Below, in pieces: positions 1-9,185 of a DNA stretch of 64,000 bases. The DNA is from an uncultured Pseudomonadales bacterium (GTDB lineage: Bacteria > Pseudomonadota > Gammaproteobacteria > Pseudomonadales > Azotimanducaceae). A model generated the notes under the pieces. That model did no database searches, was not told the origin of the DNA, and saw only the letters and a list, made by a program, of their open reading frames with translations. The first letter of the stretch is position 1; each line of letters starts with the position of its first letter. The position numbers were made by a program, and so were the translations under genes. The stretch spans positions 1,658,132 to 1,722,131 of the forward strand of contig OY282519.1 in the NCBI GenBank assembly GCA_958296405.1, read 5' to 3'.

Positions 1-5
1 GCGCC

Positions 6-290
6 ATGGAGATCAAAGTTGGTTTGTGCGCGGCCATCGCGCTCATTGCGGGAAGCGCCGTGGCCGAAGCGCCACGCCTGTTCACGGGCGCGCATCCTTC
101 CGCGCTGCCACAAGCACGGCCAGCCAACACCTGCTTCGGCGGCTTGGAGGACGGCAAGCACTTGCTTGAAGAGACAGACCTCTTCGACCTCCGCCAGCAC
201 ACCACCACCGCAGGCTGCGCGGAAACCGGCGGCCAACCCGGCTGGCTGCCGCGCTTCAACCCGCCGGTGAGGCGTCTCGTCATCGCCTGA
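6..290 (+). CDS. small putative secreted protein, possibly incomplete at 5' end
   Basis: The 94-residue product opens with a signal-peptide-like stretch (MEIKVGLCAAIALIAGSAVA), which supports export from the cytoplasm. The rest has no motif I recognise; it holds two cysteines. The reading frame is open to the first base of the window, so the true start could lie upstream and this may be the tail of a longer gene. No ribosome binding site can be judged because only five bases precede the ATG. I cannot assign a function. Confidence 0.4.
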   Translation: MEIKVGLCAAIALIAGSAVAEAPRLFTGAHPSALPQARPANTCFGGLEDGKHLLEETDLFDLRQHTTTAGCAETGGQPGWLPRFNPPVRRLVIA

Positions 291-385
291 TCGCGGCACC
301 GCCGCGCAACCCCTAACCTCTCTTGACGCCGTTGCGGCGGCTTGGCAACTGTTGCTGGCGGCTAGCGCCGCGCCAGCCGCCCGAA

Positions 386-403
386 TTGTCACAGACTCTT
401 CAC
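386..403 (+). promoter_or_regulatory. Pho-box-like direct repeat upstream of the lipoprotein gene
   Basis: Two imperfect heptamers, TTGTCAC and TCTTCAC, lie 11 bp apart with a 4-bp spacer, the geometry of a PhoB half-box pair (consensus CTGTCAT). The match is partial, and the position, about 120 bp before the lipoprotein start, is compatible with control of the lipoprotein and TonB receptor pair. This is inference from spacing and similarity only. Confidence 0.25.
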
Positions 404-520
404 ATTCCCTAGCTATCTTGCATCGCGCCTGAGGGGGGAGCACTGGTCGCAGCGGGGTCAGGCGTACACATCTGCCCTCGGCGGCGTCAACTGAACATTG
501 GCATTGGGGGAACCGTGCAG

Positions 521-2122
521 ATGATGAACGTTCGACACTCCGTGTTGGCCGCAGCGGTTGGAGCGCTCGCAGCGCTTGCGGGATGCAGCGGCGGCGATGT
601 GAAAATCTCCGCGGACAACAATTCCTCGGTGACGGACAACTCCACCACCACGGCGCCCCCCACCAGCAACAACCCGTGCGCGAGCTACACGGATGCCGCT
701 TCCGACACGCGGTTGGAGGGCAGGTTCGATGGCGCCAACTGCATCTACAGTTCGGCTTTCGTGGGCATCAACAACCCGCTCGGCGTAGACCTCACCATCC
801 CGTTCATCTCCGGCGTCCATGTGTTCGAGGACACCCTCGTGGTTGGCGAGAACGTGGATGGCAGCGACCCAAGCGAGACCGCGCCGGCCGGCGGCGAGGG
901 CCCGACGCTCACCATCGCCGCCGGCAACACGCTTGCGTGGACGAACGCCGCGGACTATCTGCTCATCAATCGCGGCTCGCAGATCATCGCCGATGGCTCG
1001 CGGACTGCGCCCATCACGTTCACTGGCTTCACGGATGCCGTCACCGGCACCGCCGGCGCCGAGGATGTGCAGCTATGGGGTGGCGTGGTCATCAACGGCA
1101 ACGGCATCACGAACAAGTGCAGCGCAGCGCAGCGCGAGAACAACGAGTGCCATGTGACGGCGGAGGGCAAGCCCTCGCACTACGGCGGCAACGACAACGA
1201 AGACAGCTCTGGCACGCTGCGCCATGTCGTCGTCAAGCACACCGGCTTCGAGGCCACGCCCGGCGACGAGTTGAACGGCATCTCCTTCAACGCCGTGGGC
1301 GCCGGCACGACGGTGAGCCACATTCAGGCATACAGCACCTTCGACGACGGCATCGAGTTCTTCGGTGGCGCGGTGCGGGTGGACCACTATGTGGCGCTCT
1401 ATGTGAAGGACGACTCCATCGATTACGACCAAGGCTGGACCGGCGGCATCGACCACGCCTTGGTGATTCACTCCCGCGACGACGGCAACCGCTGCATCGA
1501 AGGCGACAGCGTGCTTGGCGACCCGCTGCCGGAACCCATCACCGACGTCACGGTGAACAACCTCACCTGCATCGTTTCCGGTTCCGACGAAGTGCCGGGC
1601 GGCACCGGCACCCACGGCGATTCGGAAGGCATTCTGAATCGGGAGGGCGCCCGCACCCAATTCAAGAACAGCATCATCTATGACGGCTATGCCCGCCGGC
1701 TGCTGTCGCGCAGCGGCAACGAGTGCTTTGAGTTGGACGACGCGGAGACGCTGGAAGCGGCGCAGGCCGGGCAAGCGTCCGTGCAAAGCACCATCATCGC
1801 TTGCCAAGAGGCCACCAAGGACAGCCTGCCGAACGGCGATTCCATCGGCGAGTGGATCACCAACAGCGGCAAATATGCGGCCAACGCGGGCAACGCCATC
1901 ATCACCGAGAGCGCCGGCGCGAACGTGTCCGTCTTGGGCGGCGCCAAGCCTTACTTCACCGCCGCCGCCATCACGGATGCAGCCGGCGAGGCGATCGGCG
2001 TCACGCCGGTGGATACGAACGGCGATGGCGAGACGGCCGATGAGCAGCTTGGCGCGGTCACCGCTGGTGACGATTGGACGGCCAACTGGACCTATGGCCT
2101 AGACGATCTGTGGTTTGACTGA
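521..2122 (+). CDS. large exported lipoprotein, probable parallel beta-helix fold
   Basis: The N-terminus has a short basic region, a hydrophobic stretch and a lipobox (LAGC, followed by SGGD), so the mature protein should be lipid-anchored and exported. The body is Gly/Asn/Asp-rich with repeated short strands and phrases such as GGVVINGN, ADGSRTAPITF and FDDGIEFFGG, typical of right-handed beta-helix proteins. I chose ATG 521 because GGGGGAA lies 8 nt upstream; GTG 515 is an alternative. The TonB receptor starts 33 bp downstream on the same strand, so the two probably form an operon. From family knowledge, lipoproteins of this kind often sit beside TonB receptors, sometimes in phosphate-responsive loci, and are often misnamed multidrug transporters. 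The ligand is unknown. Confidence 0.8.
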   Translation: MMNVRHSVLAAAVGALAALAGCSGGDVKISADNNSSVTDNSTTTAPPTSNNPCASYTDAASDTRLEGRFDGANCIYSSAFVGINNPLGVDLTIPFISGVHVFEDTLVVGENVDGSDPSETAPAGGEGPTLTIAAGNTLAWTNAADYLLINRGSQIIADGSRTAPITFTGFTDAVTGTAGAEDVQLWGGVVINGNGITNKCSAAQRENNECHVTAEGKPSHYGGNDNEDSSGTLRHVVVKHTGFEATPGDELNGISFNAVGAGTTVSHIQAYSTFDDGIEFFGGAVRVDHYVALYVKDDSIDYDQGWTGGIDHALVIHSRDDGNRCIEGDSVLGDPLPEPITDVTVNNLTCIVSGSDEVPGGTGTHGDSEGILNREGARTQFKNSIIYDGYARRLLSRSGNECFELDDAETLEAAQAGQASVQSTIIACQEATKDSLPNGDSIGEWITNSGKYAANAGNAIITESAGANVSVLGGAKPYFTAAAITDAAGEAIGVTPVDTNGDGETADEQLGAVTAGDDWTANWTYGLDDLWFD

Positions 2123-2155
2123 AGCCGCCGCGGCGACCGGAAGCCTTTTGCCACC

Positions 2156-4894
2156 ATGAACACAGCCATGCGTCTGTTCCTTCTCTCCGCTGCCTTGCTC
2201 GCTTGCGCCCTTGGCGCCGCCGCGCAAGACGCAGAAGCGGACGCGCCCACGGCGATGGCAGACCCGAACGCCATTGAGGAAGTGGTGGTGCTGGGGCGCT
2301 TCAAGTCTGCGGCGACGGACATCGTGTCCGAACGCTTGGACAGCGATGTGCCGCTCGACATGTTGGATGCCGAGGCGATCAGCCGCGTCGGCGACGGCGA
2401 CGTGGCGCAAGCCCTGCGGCGGTTGCCCGGGCTCACCTTGGCGCAAGGCAAGTTCGTCTATGTGCGGGGCTTGGGCGAGCGCTACTCCAGCGCCCAGCTC
2501 AACGGCGCCGCGGTGCCCTCGCCAGACTTGACGCGCAATGTGTTGCCGCTGGACATCTTCCCCGCGGACATCATCGATTCGCTCGCGGTGCAGAAGGGTT
2601 ATTCGCCGGAGATGCCGGCAGCGTTCGGCGGCGGCAACGTGGACATCCGCACCAAGCGCGTGCCGGAAGACCGCGTGTTCAGCGTGAAGGTGAACACCGG
2701 CTGGAACACGGAAGGCGGCGACCCCGGCCTTTCCTACAACGGTGGCGATGACGACCGCTTCGGCCAAGACGATGGCACCCGCGCCATGCCGAGCGCCCTG
2801 CGCAGCGCCATCGACACCTATCAGGGCAATGTCTCGGAGCTCAACATCCTGAACGCCTTGCGTCGCGATGGCGGCCAGCACACCCTCGCCGAGGCGCAGG
2901 CCGTCAACCGCGCCCTCGCCACGGCCTTGAACCGCGACATCGACGTTGAGCCGAAGGATTTGTCCGCAGACGTCGATGCCCAAATCACCGGCGGCTACCG
3001 CTGGTTCCCGGCGCCGGCCTTGGAAGCGGGCTTCCTCGCCTTGGCTTCATACTCCAACAACTGGCGCAATCGAGACCGGGTGAACCGCTTGGTGTCGAAC
3101 CCAGAGACGGACTTCTCGCGCACCCAACGCACGGTGGAGACGGTGAGCGTCACGGGCTCGCTCAACTTGGGCCTGCGCTTCACGGATGAACATGAAGTGG
3201 GCGCCCTGACGCTGTTGCTGCGCAACACCGAAGACGACGCCTCGTTCTCGCTCACCTGCCAGCAGGGCCAGTTCAACGACTGCGCGGACGACAACCCGAC
3301 CCAAGGGCGCGTGGCGGAGGTGCGCTTTGAGGAACGCGAACTCATCGTCCATCAAGTCTCCGGCGAACACACGTTGGGCGAGGCGACGTTGGACATGCTG
3401 CCGAGCGCTCTGCGCTTCCTCGCTTTCGCCCAGGACGCGCGCTTCACTTGGTATTACTCGCAGGCGACGGCGCGCACGGGCATCCCCAACGAGGTGCGCG
3501 TCGGTTCGGTGGATGCGCTGGATGGCCCCTACGGCAACGTGGTGAGCACGCGGGTGCGGCTGTCCGGCACCGCGGCGGACTTTCGTTTTTCGGATCTGGA
3601 TGACGACGTGGAAACCTGGGGATCAGACTTCATGCTGCCGCTGCGCGCCGGTGGCTGGGACATCGAGCTCGCCAGCGGCTATGACTATGTTCGCAAAGCG
3701 CGGGCCTACGAGCAGATTTCGGTAGGCATTGGCAGCACCAAGCCGGCCTTCAATGGCATTAGCGAGGGCACGCCGAGCGAGGTGTTCTCGAACGCGAACC
3801 TCCTGAACCCAGCCAACGGCTTCGGGACGTTGCTCGGCGTCGGTGGCTTCGGGCTGGAGAGCTACTTGGCGGGTCAAACGACCGAGGGCGTGTACGGCAA
3901 GTTCGACTTGTTCTGGAACAATGCCTGGCGTTTCGCCGGCGGCGTGCGCTGGGAGCACTTCAATCAAGCCTCGGTGCCGGTGGACTTGTTGGATTTCGGC
4001 CCGGGGCGGGTGCCGTTCACGCCGCAGGAGATTGCAGACTCCACCATCAACGTGGACGACGCGCATCCCTCGTTGGCCATCACCTGGATTCGCCCCGGCT
4101 TCTGGGCGGATGACTTCCAACTGCGCGTAGGCTGGGGTGAAACGGTGGCGCGGCCAGACTTGCGGGAAGTGTCGCAGTCCACCTACATCGACCCGCTCAC
4201 CGAAGCGCGCGTGCGCGGCAATCCGTTCCTTCAGCCTTCGCAGCTCTCGAACTTTGATCTGCGCGCCGAGTGGTTCTGGAATAATGGCGACAACTTCAGC
4301 GTGTCTGCCTTCCACAAGGACGTGACGGCACCTATTGAAACGGTGCAGGGCGCCGCTACCGAGGACAACATCCTGTTCGGCTTCGTCAACGGCGAATCCG
4401 CGGCGGTGCATGGCGTCGAGGTGGAGGGGCTGAAGGGGCTCAGTTTCCTCACCCGCCACGTCGGCGACTGGATCGACCAGTTCTACGTCGCCGGCAACCT
4501 GACCCTCTCGGATTCCGAAATGAACGCGCGCGCCGGTGGCGTGGCCGGCAACCTCACCAACACGTCCCGCCGCATGACGCAGCAGTCTCAGTGGGTGGTG
4601 AACATGCAGCTCGGCTTCGACTCGTGGAGTGGCCGGCACAGCGCCACGCTGGTGTACAACGGCTTTGGCGAGCGCGTGTTCTTCGCCGGCATCGACGGCT
4701 TTGACGACGCCTACGAGCAGCCCTTCCACTCGCTGGACTTCGTGTACAGCTGGTTCGTGAGCGAGCCGCTGACGCTCAAAGTGCGCCTCAAGAACCTGTT
4801 GAACGAAGACGTTGAGATCGAGCAGGACGGCGTCTCCATCTTGGAACAGAAGGTCGGCGCGACGCTGTTGTTCGACGTGAAGTGGGCGCTCTAA
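2156..4894 (+). CDS. TonB-dependent outer-membrane receptor
   Basis: The 912-residue protein has a signal peptide ending near AAAQ, a TonB-box-like IEEVVVLG, and a plug domain (about residues 50-170: DVAQALRRLPGL, YVRGLGERYSSAQLNG, MPAAFGGGNVDIRTKR). A long C-terminal beta-barrel follows and ends in a short strand (TLLFDVKWAL), as outer-membrane proteins do. It should import a bulky or scarce nutrient across the outer membrane using TonB-ExbBD energy. The plug lacks an obvious siderophore or B12 signature. Partnership with the upstream lipoprotein suggests that the lipoprotein helps capture the substrate, but substrate identity is not visible. The TAA stop is at 4892-4894. Confidence 0.9.
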   Translation: MNTAMRLFLLSAALLACALGAAAQDAEADAPTAMADPNAIEEVVVLGRFKSAATDIVSERLDSDVPLDMLDAEAISRVGDGDVAQALRRLPGLTLAQGKFVYVRGLGERYSSAQLNGAAVPSPDLTRNVLPLDIFPADIIDSLAVQKGYSPEMPAAFGGGNVDIRTKRVPEDRVFSVKVNTGWNTEGGDPGLSYNGGDDDRFGQDDGTRAMPSALRSAIDTYQGNVSELNILNALRRDGGQHTLAEAQAVNRALATALNRDIDVEPKDLSADVDAQITGGYRWFPAPALEAGFLALASYSNNWRNRDRVNRLVSNPETDFSRTQRTVETVSVTGSLNLGLRFTDEHEVGALTLLLRNTEDDASFSLTCQQGQFNDCADDNPTQGRVAEVRFEERELIVHQVSGEHTLGEATLDMLPSALRFLAFAQDARFTWYYSQATARTGIPNEVRVGSVDALDGPYGNVVSTRVRLSGTAADFRFSDLDDDVETWGSDFMLPLRAGGWDIELASGYDYVRKARAYEQISVGIGSTKPAFNGISEGTPSEVFSNANLLNPANGFGTLLGVGGFGLESYLAGQTTEGVYGKFDLFWNNAWRFAGGVRWEHFNQASVPVDLLDFGPGRVPFTPQEIADSTINVDDAHPSLAITWIRPGFWADDFQLRVGWGETVARPDLREVSQSTYIDPLTEARVRGNPFLQPSQLSNFDLRAEWFWNNGDNFSVSAFHKDVTAPIETVQGAATEDNILFGFVNGESAAVHGVEVEGLKGLSFLTRHVGDWIDQFYVAGNLTLSDSEMNARAGGVAGNLTNTSRRMTQQSQWVVNMQLGFDSWSGRHSATLVYNGFGERVFFAGIDGFDDAYEQPFHSLDFVYSWFVSEPLTLKVRLKNLLNEDVEIEQDGVSILEQKVGATLLFDVKWAL

Positions 4895-5075
4895 ACGGGG
4901 GAACCGATGCATACTCCTCACAACGAGCGAAGTTGAAAGCAGCGGGCGGAACGGTTGGATGAGTTTAGAGCCATGCATATCGCCCGACGCGGGCGGTTAG
5001 TCACCGCCACTGCGTTTGCCTTGGTGCCGACCGCGGCGCACGCCGATACGGCGCGTCCGCACGAAAGAAGCGAAG

Positions 5076-6479
5076 ATGCTCAGGGTTGAGGGCGGGTCGT
5101 TCAAAGACCCGGCTGGACAGGTGTACCAGCTAATGCGAGACACCGGAGAGCTGAACATCGTTCGCGGTTTGAATTCAGCCGCTGCCGCAATCATGCGGCG
5201 TCTGCTCACCGAGCCTTTTTTCGAAGGCTTGGTCGATGCCGGTTCTGTCGTGGGGAGCCGAATGCTTGAGGCGGAGCATCCCAGCGCTCGCTTGGTGATG
5301 GCGGAGGGCTGGAGTGCTGCCGTGGAGCATGAGGCGGTGCGTTTCGTCACCTGGCCTTACGAGTGGCCGTTTTCGATGCTCAAGGATGCGGCGCTTCTGC
5401 AATTGCAGATACTGGAAGCCGGCGGCAGGAATGGGTACCTGCTCAAGGACGCGACGGCGTTCAATGTGCAGTGGAAGGGCACGCGCCCAGTGTTTATCGA
5501 CATACCATCGTTCGTTCCTTGGGCAGAGGAAGCATACTGGCGGGGGTATCGGCAATTCTGCGCAACGTTCCTGACGCCGCTGCTGATGACGGCGCATTTG
5601 GGCATCCCATACCAGCCGCTGCTCCGCTCGCGCCTCGAAGGCATCCCGCTAGAGGAAGCAGGCCGATGCTTCCGCGGCCTCTCGCGTTTCAAGCGCGGCG
5701 TGCTGTCGCATGTCTGGTTCCCTGCCAAGGCCGAGCGCGCCGTTTCTACGACCGACAGGCGCACGGCGCATCGACGGCAGCCGAAAACCATGCTGTTCGC
5801 GCTGTGGGACAGCCTGCGGCGGCTCATCGGCGGCTTGTCCACTGTGCCAGCCCGTTCCACTTGGGCGCAGTACGCCACGAATCACTCCTACAACACGGTA
5901 GACCTGCAACAGAAGCGGAACTTCGTCCTGCGGCACACAGCAGCGCTCCGGCCCGCGGTCACTTGGGATTTGGGCGCCAATACCGGCGAGTTCGCGCGCA
6001 TCGCTGCGGAGCACTCGGGGCTGGTCGTTGCCGTGGATTCAGATCATGATGCTGTCGATGGGCTCTATCGCGATCTGCGGCAGAGCGGGCCACAGAACGT
6101 CATTCCGCTGGTGATGGATGTGGCGAACCCCTCGCCGGGGCAGGGTTGGGCCGGTCGCGAACGCCCGGCGTTCGATGCGCGGCGAGGCCCAGACATGGTG
6201 CTTTGCTTGGCGTTGGTTCATCATGTGAGGGTCGCGGCGAACATCCCACTGCGGCTTTTCGTCGATTGGCTGCGAAGCCTTGACGCGACCTGCATCCTCG
6301 AATTTGTCAACCGGAACGACGAGATGTTCCAATCCCTCGTAGCGAACAAGCAGAACGACTATGCGGATTACTCCGCCGAGAACTTCGAATCGGAGGTTCG
6401 CAGATGCTTCTTCGTTCGCGACCGGTTGCAGTTGAAAGGCGGCTTGCGGGAACTCTTTCTGCTGGACCCGGCGCCCTAG
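5076..6479 (+). CDS. NoeA-like SAM-dependent methyltransferase
   Basis: The 467-residue protein has an N-terminal region with phrases typical of the NoeA-like family (WPYEWPFSMLKDAALLQLQ, LLKDATAFNVQ, GTRPVFIDIPSF; about residues 95-155). A C-terminal Rossmann methyltransferase domain carries a glycine-rich SAM-binding motif (WDLGANTGEFARI, near residue 294) and an acidic residue at the next strand (VVAVDSDHDA). NoeA was named from rhizobial nodulation-factor decoration, but most relatives are uncharacterised; the acceptor here is unknown. I chose ATG 5076 over upstream starts because homologous sequence begins there and a purine-rich AAGAAGCGAAG precedes it. The gene is on the same strand as the TonB receptor but 181 bp away, so it is probably independent. 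Confidence 0.75.
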   Translation: MLRVEGGSFKDPAGQVYQLMRDTGELNIVRGLNSAAAAIMRRLLTEPFFEGLVDAGSVVGSRMLEAEHPSARLVMAEGWSAAVEHEAVRFVTWPYEWPFSMLKDAALLQLQILEAGGRNGYLLKDATAFNVQWKGTRPVFIDIPSFVPWAEEAYWRGYRQFCATFLTPLLMTAHLGIPYQPLLRSRLEGIPLEEAGRCFRGLSRFKRGVLSHVWFPAKAERAVSTTDRRTAHRRQPKTMLFALWDSLRRLIGGLSTVPARSTWAQYATNHSYNTVDLQQKRNFVLRHTAALRPAVTWDLGANTGEFARIAAEHSGLVVAVDSDHDAVDGLYRDLRQSGPQNVIPLVMDVANPSPGQGWAGRERPAFDARRGPDMVLCLALVHHVRVAANIPLRLFVDWLRSLDATCILEFVNRNDEMFQSLVANKQNDYADYSAENFESEVRRCFFVRDRLQLKGGLRELFLLDPAP

Positions 6480-6636
6480 GCCGGCACCGCCCCGGTTGCC
6501 TCCGCCCTTGGCGCCGAGGAGCTGCCGATCCCCGCTCGCCCCTCATCTGCAAACCTGATACGCTCGCGCCTGTTCCGCTCGGCTCGCTGCCGGGCCTCAA
6601 GTTCGTGACCTTGGGAAAAATTGGGGGGAGAGAATC

Positions 6637-7821
6637 ATGCGTGACGTCGTAGTGGTGGACAGCCTGCGGACGGGGCTTGCGAAGTCCTTCCGCGGCAGCT
6701 TCAACCTGACGCGATCTGATGACATGTTGGCGCATCTCATCGACTCGCTGCTAGACAGGCATCCGAATGTCTCGCCAGACGAAGTGGAGGATGTCGTCGT
6801 TGGCGCCGCCAGCCACAGCGGCGAGCAGGATGGCAACTTGGCGCGGCTGGCGGTGGTGCTGTCGCGCCTGCCGATCACCGCAGCCGGCTTGACGATCAAC
6901 CGTTTCTGCTCATCCGGCCTGCAGTCCATCGCCATCGCGGCGAATCAGATCGCTTCCGGCAACACGCAGGTGGCGATGGCCGGCGGCGTGGATTCCATTT
7001 CCATGCGCAACCGCCAAACGGCCGGCAAGTCGGATCCGAACAAGCGCCTCATCGAAGAGAAGCCAGACATCTTCATGGCGATGGGCAACACCGCCGAAGT
7101 GGTGGCGCGCCGCTACCAAGTCACCCGCGAAATGCAGGATGTGTACGCCCTGCAAAGCCAGCAACGCTACGCGCGGGCGCAAGAAAACGGTTGGATGGAC
7201 GAAGAGATCGCGCCGATGCCGGCGACGATGCTCAAAGTCGATCGCGAGACCGGCGCGGAAAGCCGCGTGGATGTCATGGTGGACCGCGATGAGTGCAACC
7301 GCCCGACCACCACGCTGGAAGGCTTGGCGGGGCTGGCGCCGGCGTTCGAGGAAGATGGCTCGGTGACGGCCGGCAATGCCTCGCAGCTCTCCGATGGCGC
7401 GTCGATGACGTTGCTGATGAGCGCAGACCGCGCTGCCCAACTCGGCATCGAACCGATGGGCATCTACCGCGGCTTCACCGTGGCGGCTTGCGAGCCGGAC
7501 GAAATGGGCATCGGCCCCGTGTTCGCCATTCCGCGGCTCTTGGACAACGTCGGCATCAAGCAGGACGATGTGGACCTGTGGGAGCTGAACGAGGCGTTCG
7601 CCTCGCAGTGCGTGTACTGTCGTGACGAGCTCGGCATCGACAACGAGCGGTACAACGTGAACGGCGGCAGCATCGCCATCGGCCATCCGTTCGGGATGAC
7701 CGGGTCGCGCCTGACGGGTTCCATCCTGCGCGAACTGAAGCGCCGGGATAAGAAGTACGGCGTGGTGACGATGTGCATTGGCGGCGGCCAAGGCGCTGCC
7801 GGCCTCTTTGAGGCGGCCTGA
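6637..7821 (+). CDS. acetyl-CoA C-acyltransferase (thiolase)
   Basis: This 394-residue protein is a complete thiolase. The nucleophilic Cys91 lies in NRFCSSGLQ, the His region is NVNGGSIAIGHPFGMTG (about residue 345), and the C-terminal Cys is in MCIGGGQGAAG. It should catalyse CoA-dependent cleavage of 3-ketoacyl-CoA, the last step of a beta-oxidation cycle, or the reverse condensation, in the cytoplasm. GGGGGGAGAG lies just before the ATG. No hydratase/dehydrogenase partner (fadB type) is adjacent, so its pathway cannot be fixed from context. The family is certain; the chain-length class (FadA, FadI or AtoB type) is not. Confidence 0.92.
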   Translation: MRDVVVVDSLRTGLAKSFRGSFNLTRSDDMLAHLIDSLLDRHPNVSPDEVEDVVVGAASHSGEQDGNLARLAVVLSRLPITAAGLTINRFCSSGLQSIAIAANQIASGNTQVAMAGGVDSISMRNRQTAGKSDPNKRLIEEKPDIFMAMGNTAEVVARRYQVTREMQDVYALQSQQRYARAQENGWMDEEIAPMPATMLKVDRETGAESRVDVMVDRDECNRPTTTLEGLAGLAPAFEEDGSVTAGNASQLSDGASMTLLMSADRAAQLGIEPMGIYRGFTVAACEPDEMGIGPVFAIPRLLDNVGIKQDDVDLWELNEAFASQCVYCRDELGIDNERYNVNGGSIAIGHPFGMTGSRLTGSILRELKRRDKKYGVVTMCIGGGQGAAGLFEAA

Positions 7822-7971
7822 CGCCTCGCGAAGGCACTAGCCGGCGGCGTCGCCTACGCGGCGCCATCGGCTGTCCTCGCGGCCATTTCATTTGCACTCC
7901 ACAGAGCGCGGTTATGGCGTGATGCACCAGCCACCACCAACACGGCTTGCGCGGTGACGCGAGTTGATGGC

Positions 7972-8460
7972 ATGAAACCGCCACGCCGGGTGCGCAAAGC
8001 GTCGGTTCGGGGCGTCGCCTTGGCCATCGCTGCGGCCGCTTGGGCCTACGCGGACGACATCGACAATCGCTACGCCGGACACTCCGATGCGGAACTCGCT
8101 CAGGTTGCCGGGCAGTGGCCAGCGCTCGACAAGCAGGCGCGGCGGGATTACTTCATCGAGGTGCGCCGGCGCATGGGCGAGAGCGGCGCCGTCCAAACCA
8201 TCCCGGTGCGCGGCGAGCGGCGCTTCGGGCGGGTGATTCGGCGGCCAGACGGCTCCGTCGTGCGCATCGAGCGCATCATCCGCTTCAATACCCGCGCCCC
8301 CAATGCGGCGCCAGTGGAGTACGGCACCGGGTTCGAGCAGCGTGTGGCCGAAGGGCTTGCCGACAAACAACGGGCGACGGATGCGCCGGCCTCTGCACGG
8401 CGCAGCATCAAGTTGCGCCTCAGCCCCGCCAAGGCCAGCGGAAAGCCATCTGACCGTTGA
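7972..8460 (+). CDS. hypothetical periplasmic protein upstream of ompR
   Basis: The 162-residue product starts with a basic stretch (MKPPRRVRKASVRG) and a hydrophobic segment ending AAAWAYA before DDIDNRY, a good signal peptide. The mature part is charged, Arg-rich and without a recognised domain. It ends 5 bp before the likely ATG of the response regulator, so it is probably co-transcribed with the two-component system and may be a periplasmic accessory or an unrelated cargo. GTG 7954 is an alternative start, but the signal peptide fits ATG 7972. Confidence 0.65.
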   Translation: MKPPRRVRKASVRGVALAIAAAAWAYADDIDNRYAGHSDAELAQVAGQWPALDKQARRDYFIEVRRRMGESGAVQTIPVRGERRFGRVIRRPDGSVVRIERIIRFNTRAPNAAPVEYGTGFEQRVAEGLADKQRATDAPASARRSIKLRLSPAKASGKPSDR

Positions 8461-8465
8461 CGCCC

Positions 8466-9170
8466 ATGGACAACGAGCGCGCCACGCTGCTCGTCGTCGA
8501 TGACGACGTCGAACTTCGGGAACTGCTGCAGGAATACCTAGAGCAAATGGGCTACGCCGTGGTTTGCGTGGAGGATGCGCCGGCCATGGATGCAGCGCTT
8601 GCCGCCCAAGCATTCGACCTCGTCGTGCTCGATTTGATGTTGCCCGGCGAGGATGGGCTGTCCATCGCGCGCCGCCTGAAAGAGCAGGGCGGCCTGCCAA
8701 TCATCATCTTGTCCGCCCAAGGCGAGGATGTGGACCGGATCGTCGGCTTGGAGGTGGGCGCCGACGATTACATGTCCAAGCCCTTCAACCCACGCGAACT
8801 GCTCGCGCGTGTGCGCGCGGTGCTGCGTCGCCGCACTGCGCAGGACAACGCCGCCGAAGAGCACCTCATTGCGTTCGGCGAATTCGTATTGGACTTGAAC
8901 GCGCATCGGCTCGTTCATGATGGCCAGCTGGTTGCGCTCACCGCCGGCGAGTTCGACCTGTTGAGCACCTTGGCGCGTCATCCGAACAAGGTGCTCCACC
9001 GAGACCGCATCCTGGACATCTTGACCGGCGCCGAACGCTCGCCGTTTGACCGCAGCATTGATGTGCGCGTGGCGCGCCTGCGCGGCAAGATCGAGCCAGA
9101 TCCTTCATCGCCGATCTACATCCGCACGATTTGGGGCAAGGGGTACATGTTCTGTCCCGCCGGCGTGTAG
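8466..9170 (+). CDS. ompR: OmpR-family response regulator
   Basis: The 234-residue protein has a receiver domain with the acidic cluster VVDDD (residues 10-14), phospho-acceptor Asp56 in VVLDLMLPG, and the signalling Lys in ADDYMSKPFNPREL. A winged-helix DNA-binding domain follows (about 135-230, ending RTIWGKGYMF). The phrasing of the receiver is close to OmpR itself. It should be phosphorylated by the kinase encoded 15 bp downstream and then bind promoters. ATG 8466 is preferred; TTG 8457 would overlap the preceding stop codon. The symbol follows similarity and the adjacent envZ-like kinase; the regulon in this organism is unknown. Confidence 0.88.
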   Translation: MDNERATLLVVDDDVELRELLQEYLEQMGYAVVCVEDAPAMDAALAAQAFDLVVLDLMLPGEDGLSIARRLKEQGGLPIIILSAQGEDVDRIVGLEVGADDYMSKPFNPRELLARVRAVLRRRTAQDNAAEEHLIAFGEFVLDLNAHRLVHDGQLVALTAGEFDLLSTLARHPNKVLHRDRILDILTGAERSPFDRSIDVRVARLRGKIEPDPSSPIYIRTIWGKGYMFCPAGV

Positions 9171-9185
9171 CCGCCGCGGCGTCCC

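Noticed and set aside
583-1807. Long open frames on both strands across the lipoprotein gene
   Set aside because: They overlap a gene with a lipobox, a ribosome binding site and family features; their compositions are Arg/His-rich artefacts of GC-rich codon bias.
3623-4978. A 451-codon minus-strand frame inside the first TonB receptor gene
   Set aside because: The plus strand encodes a complete receptor; the antisense product has no family features.
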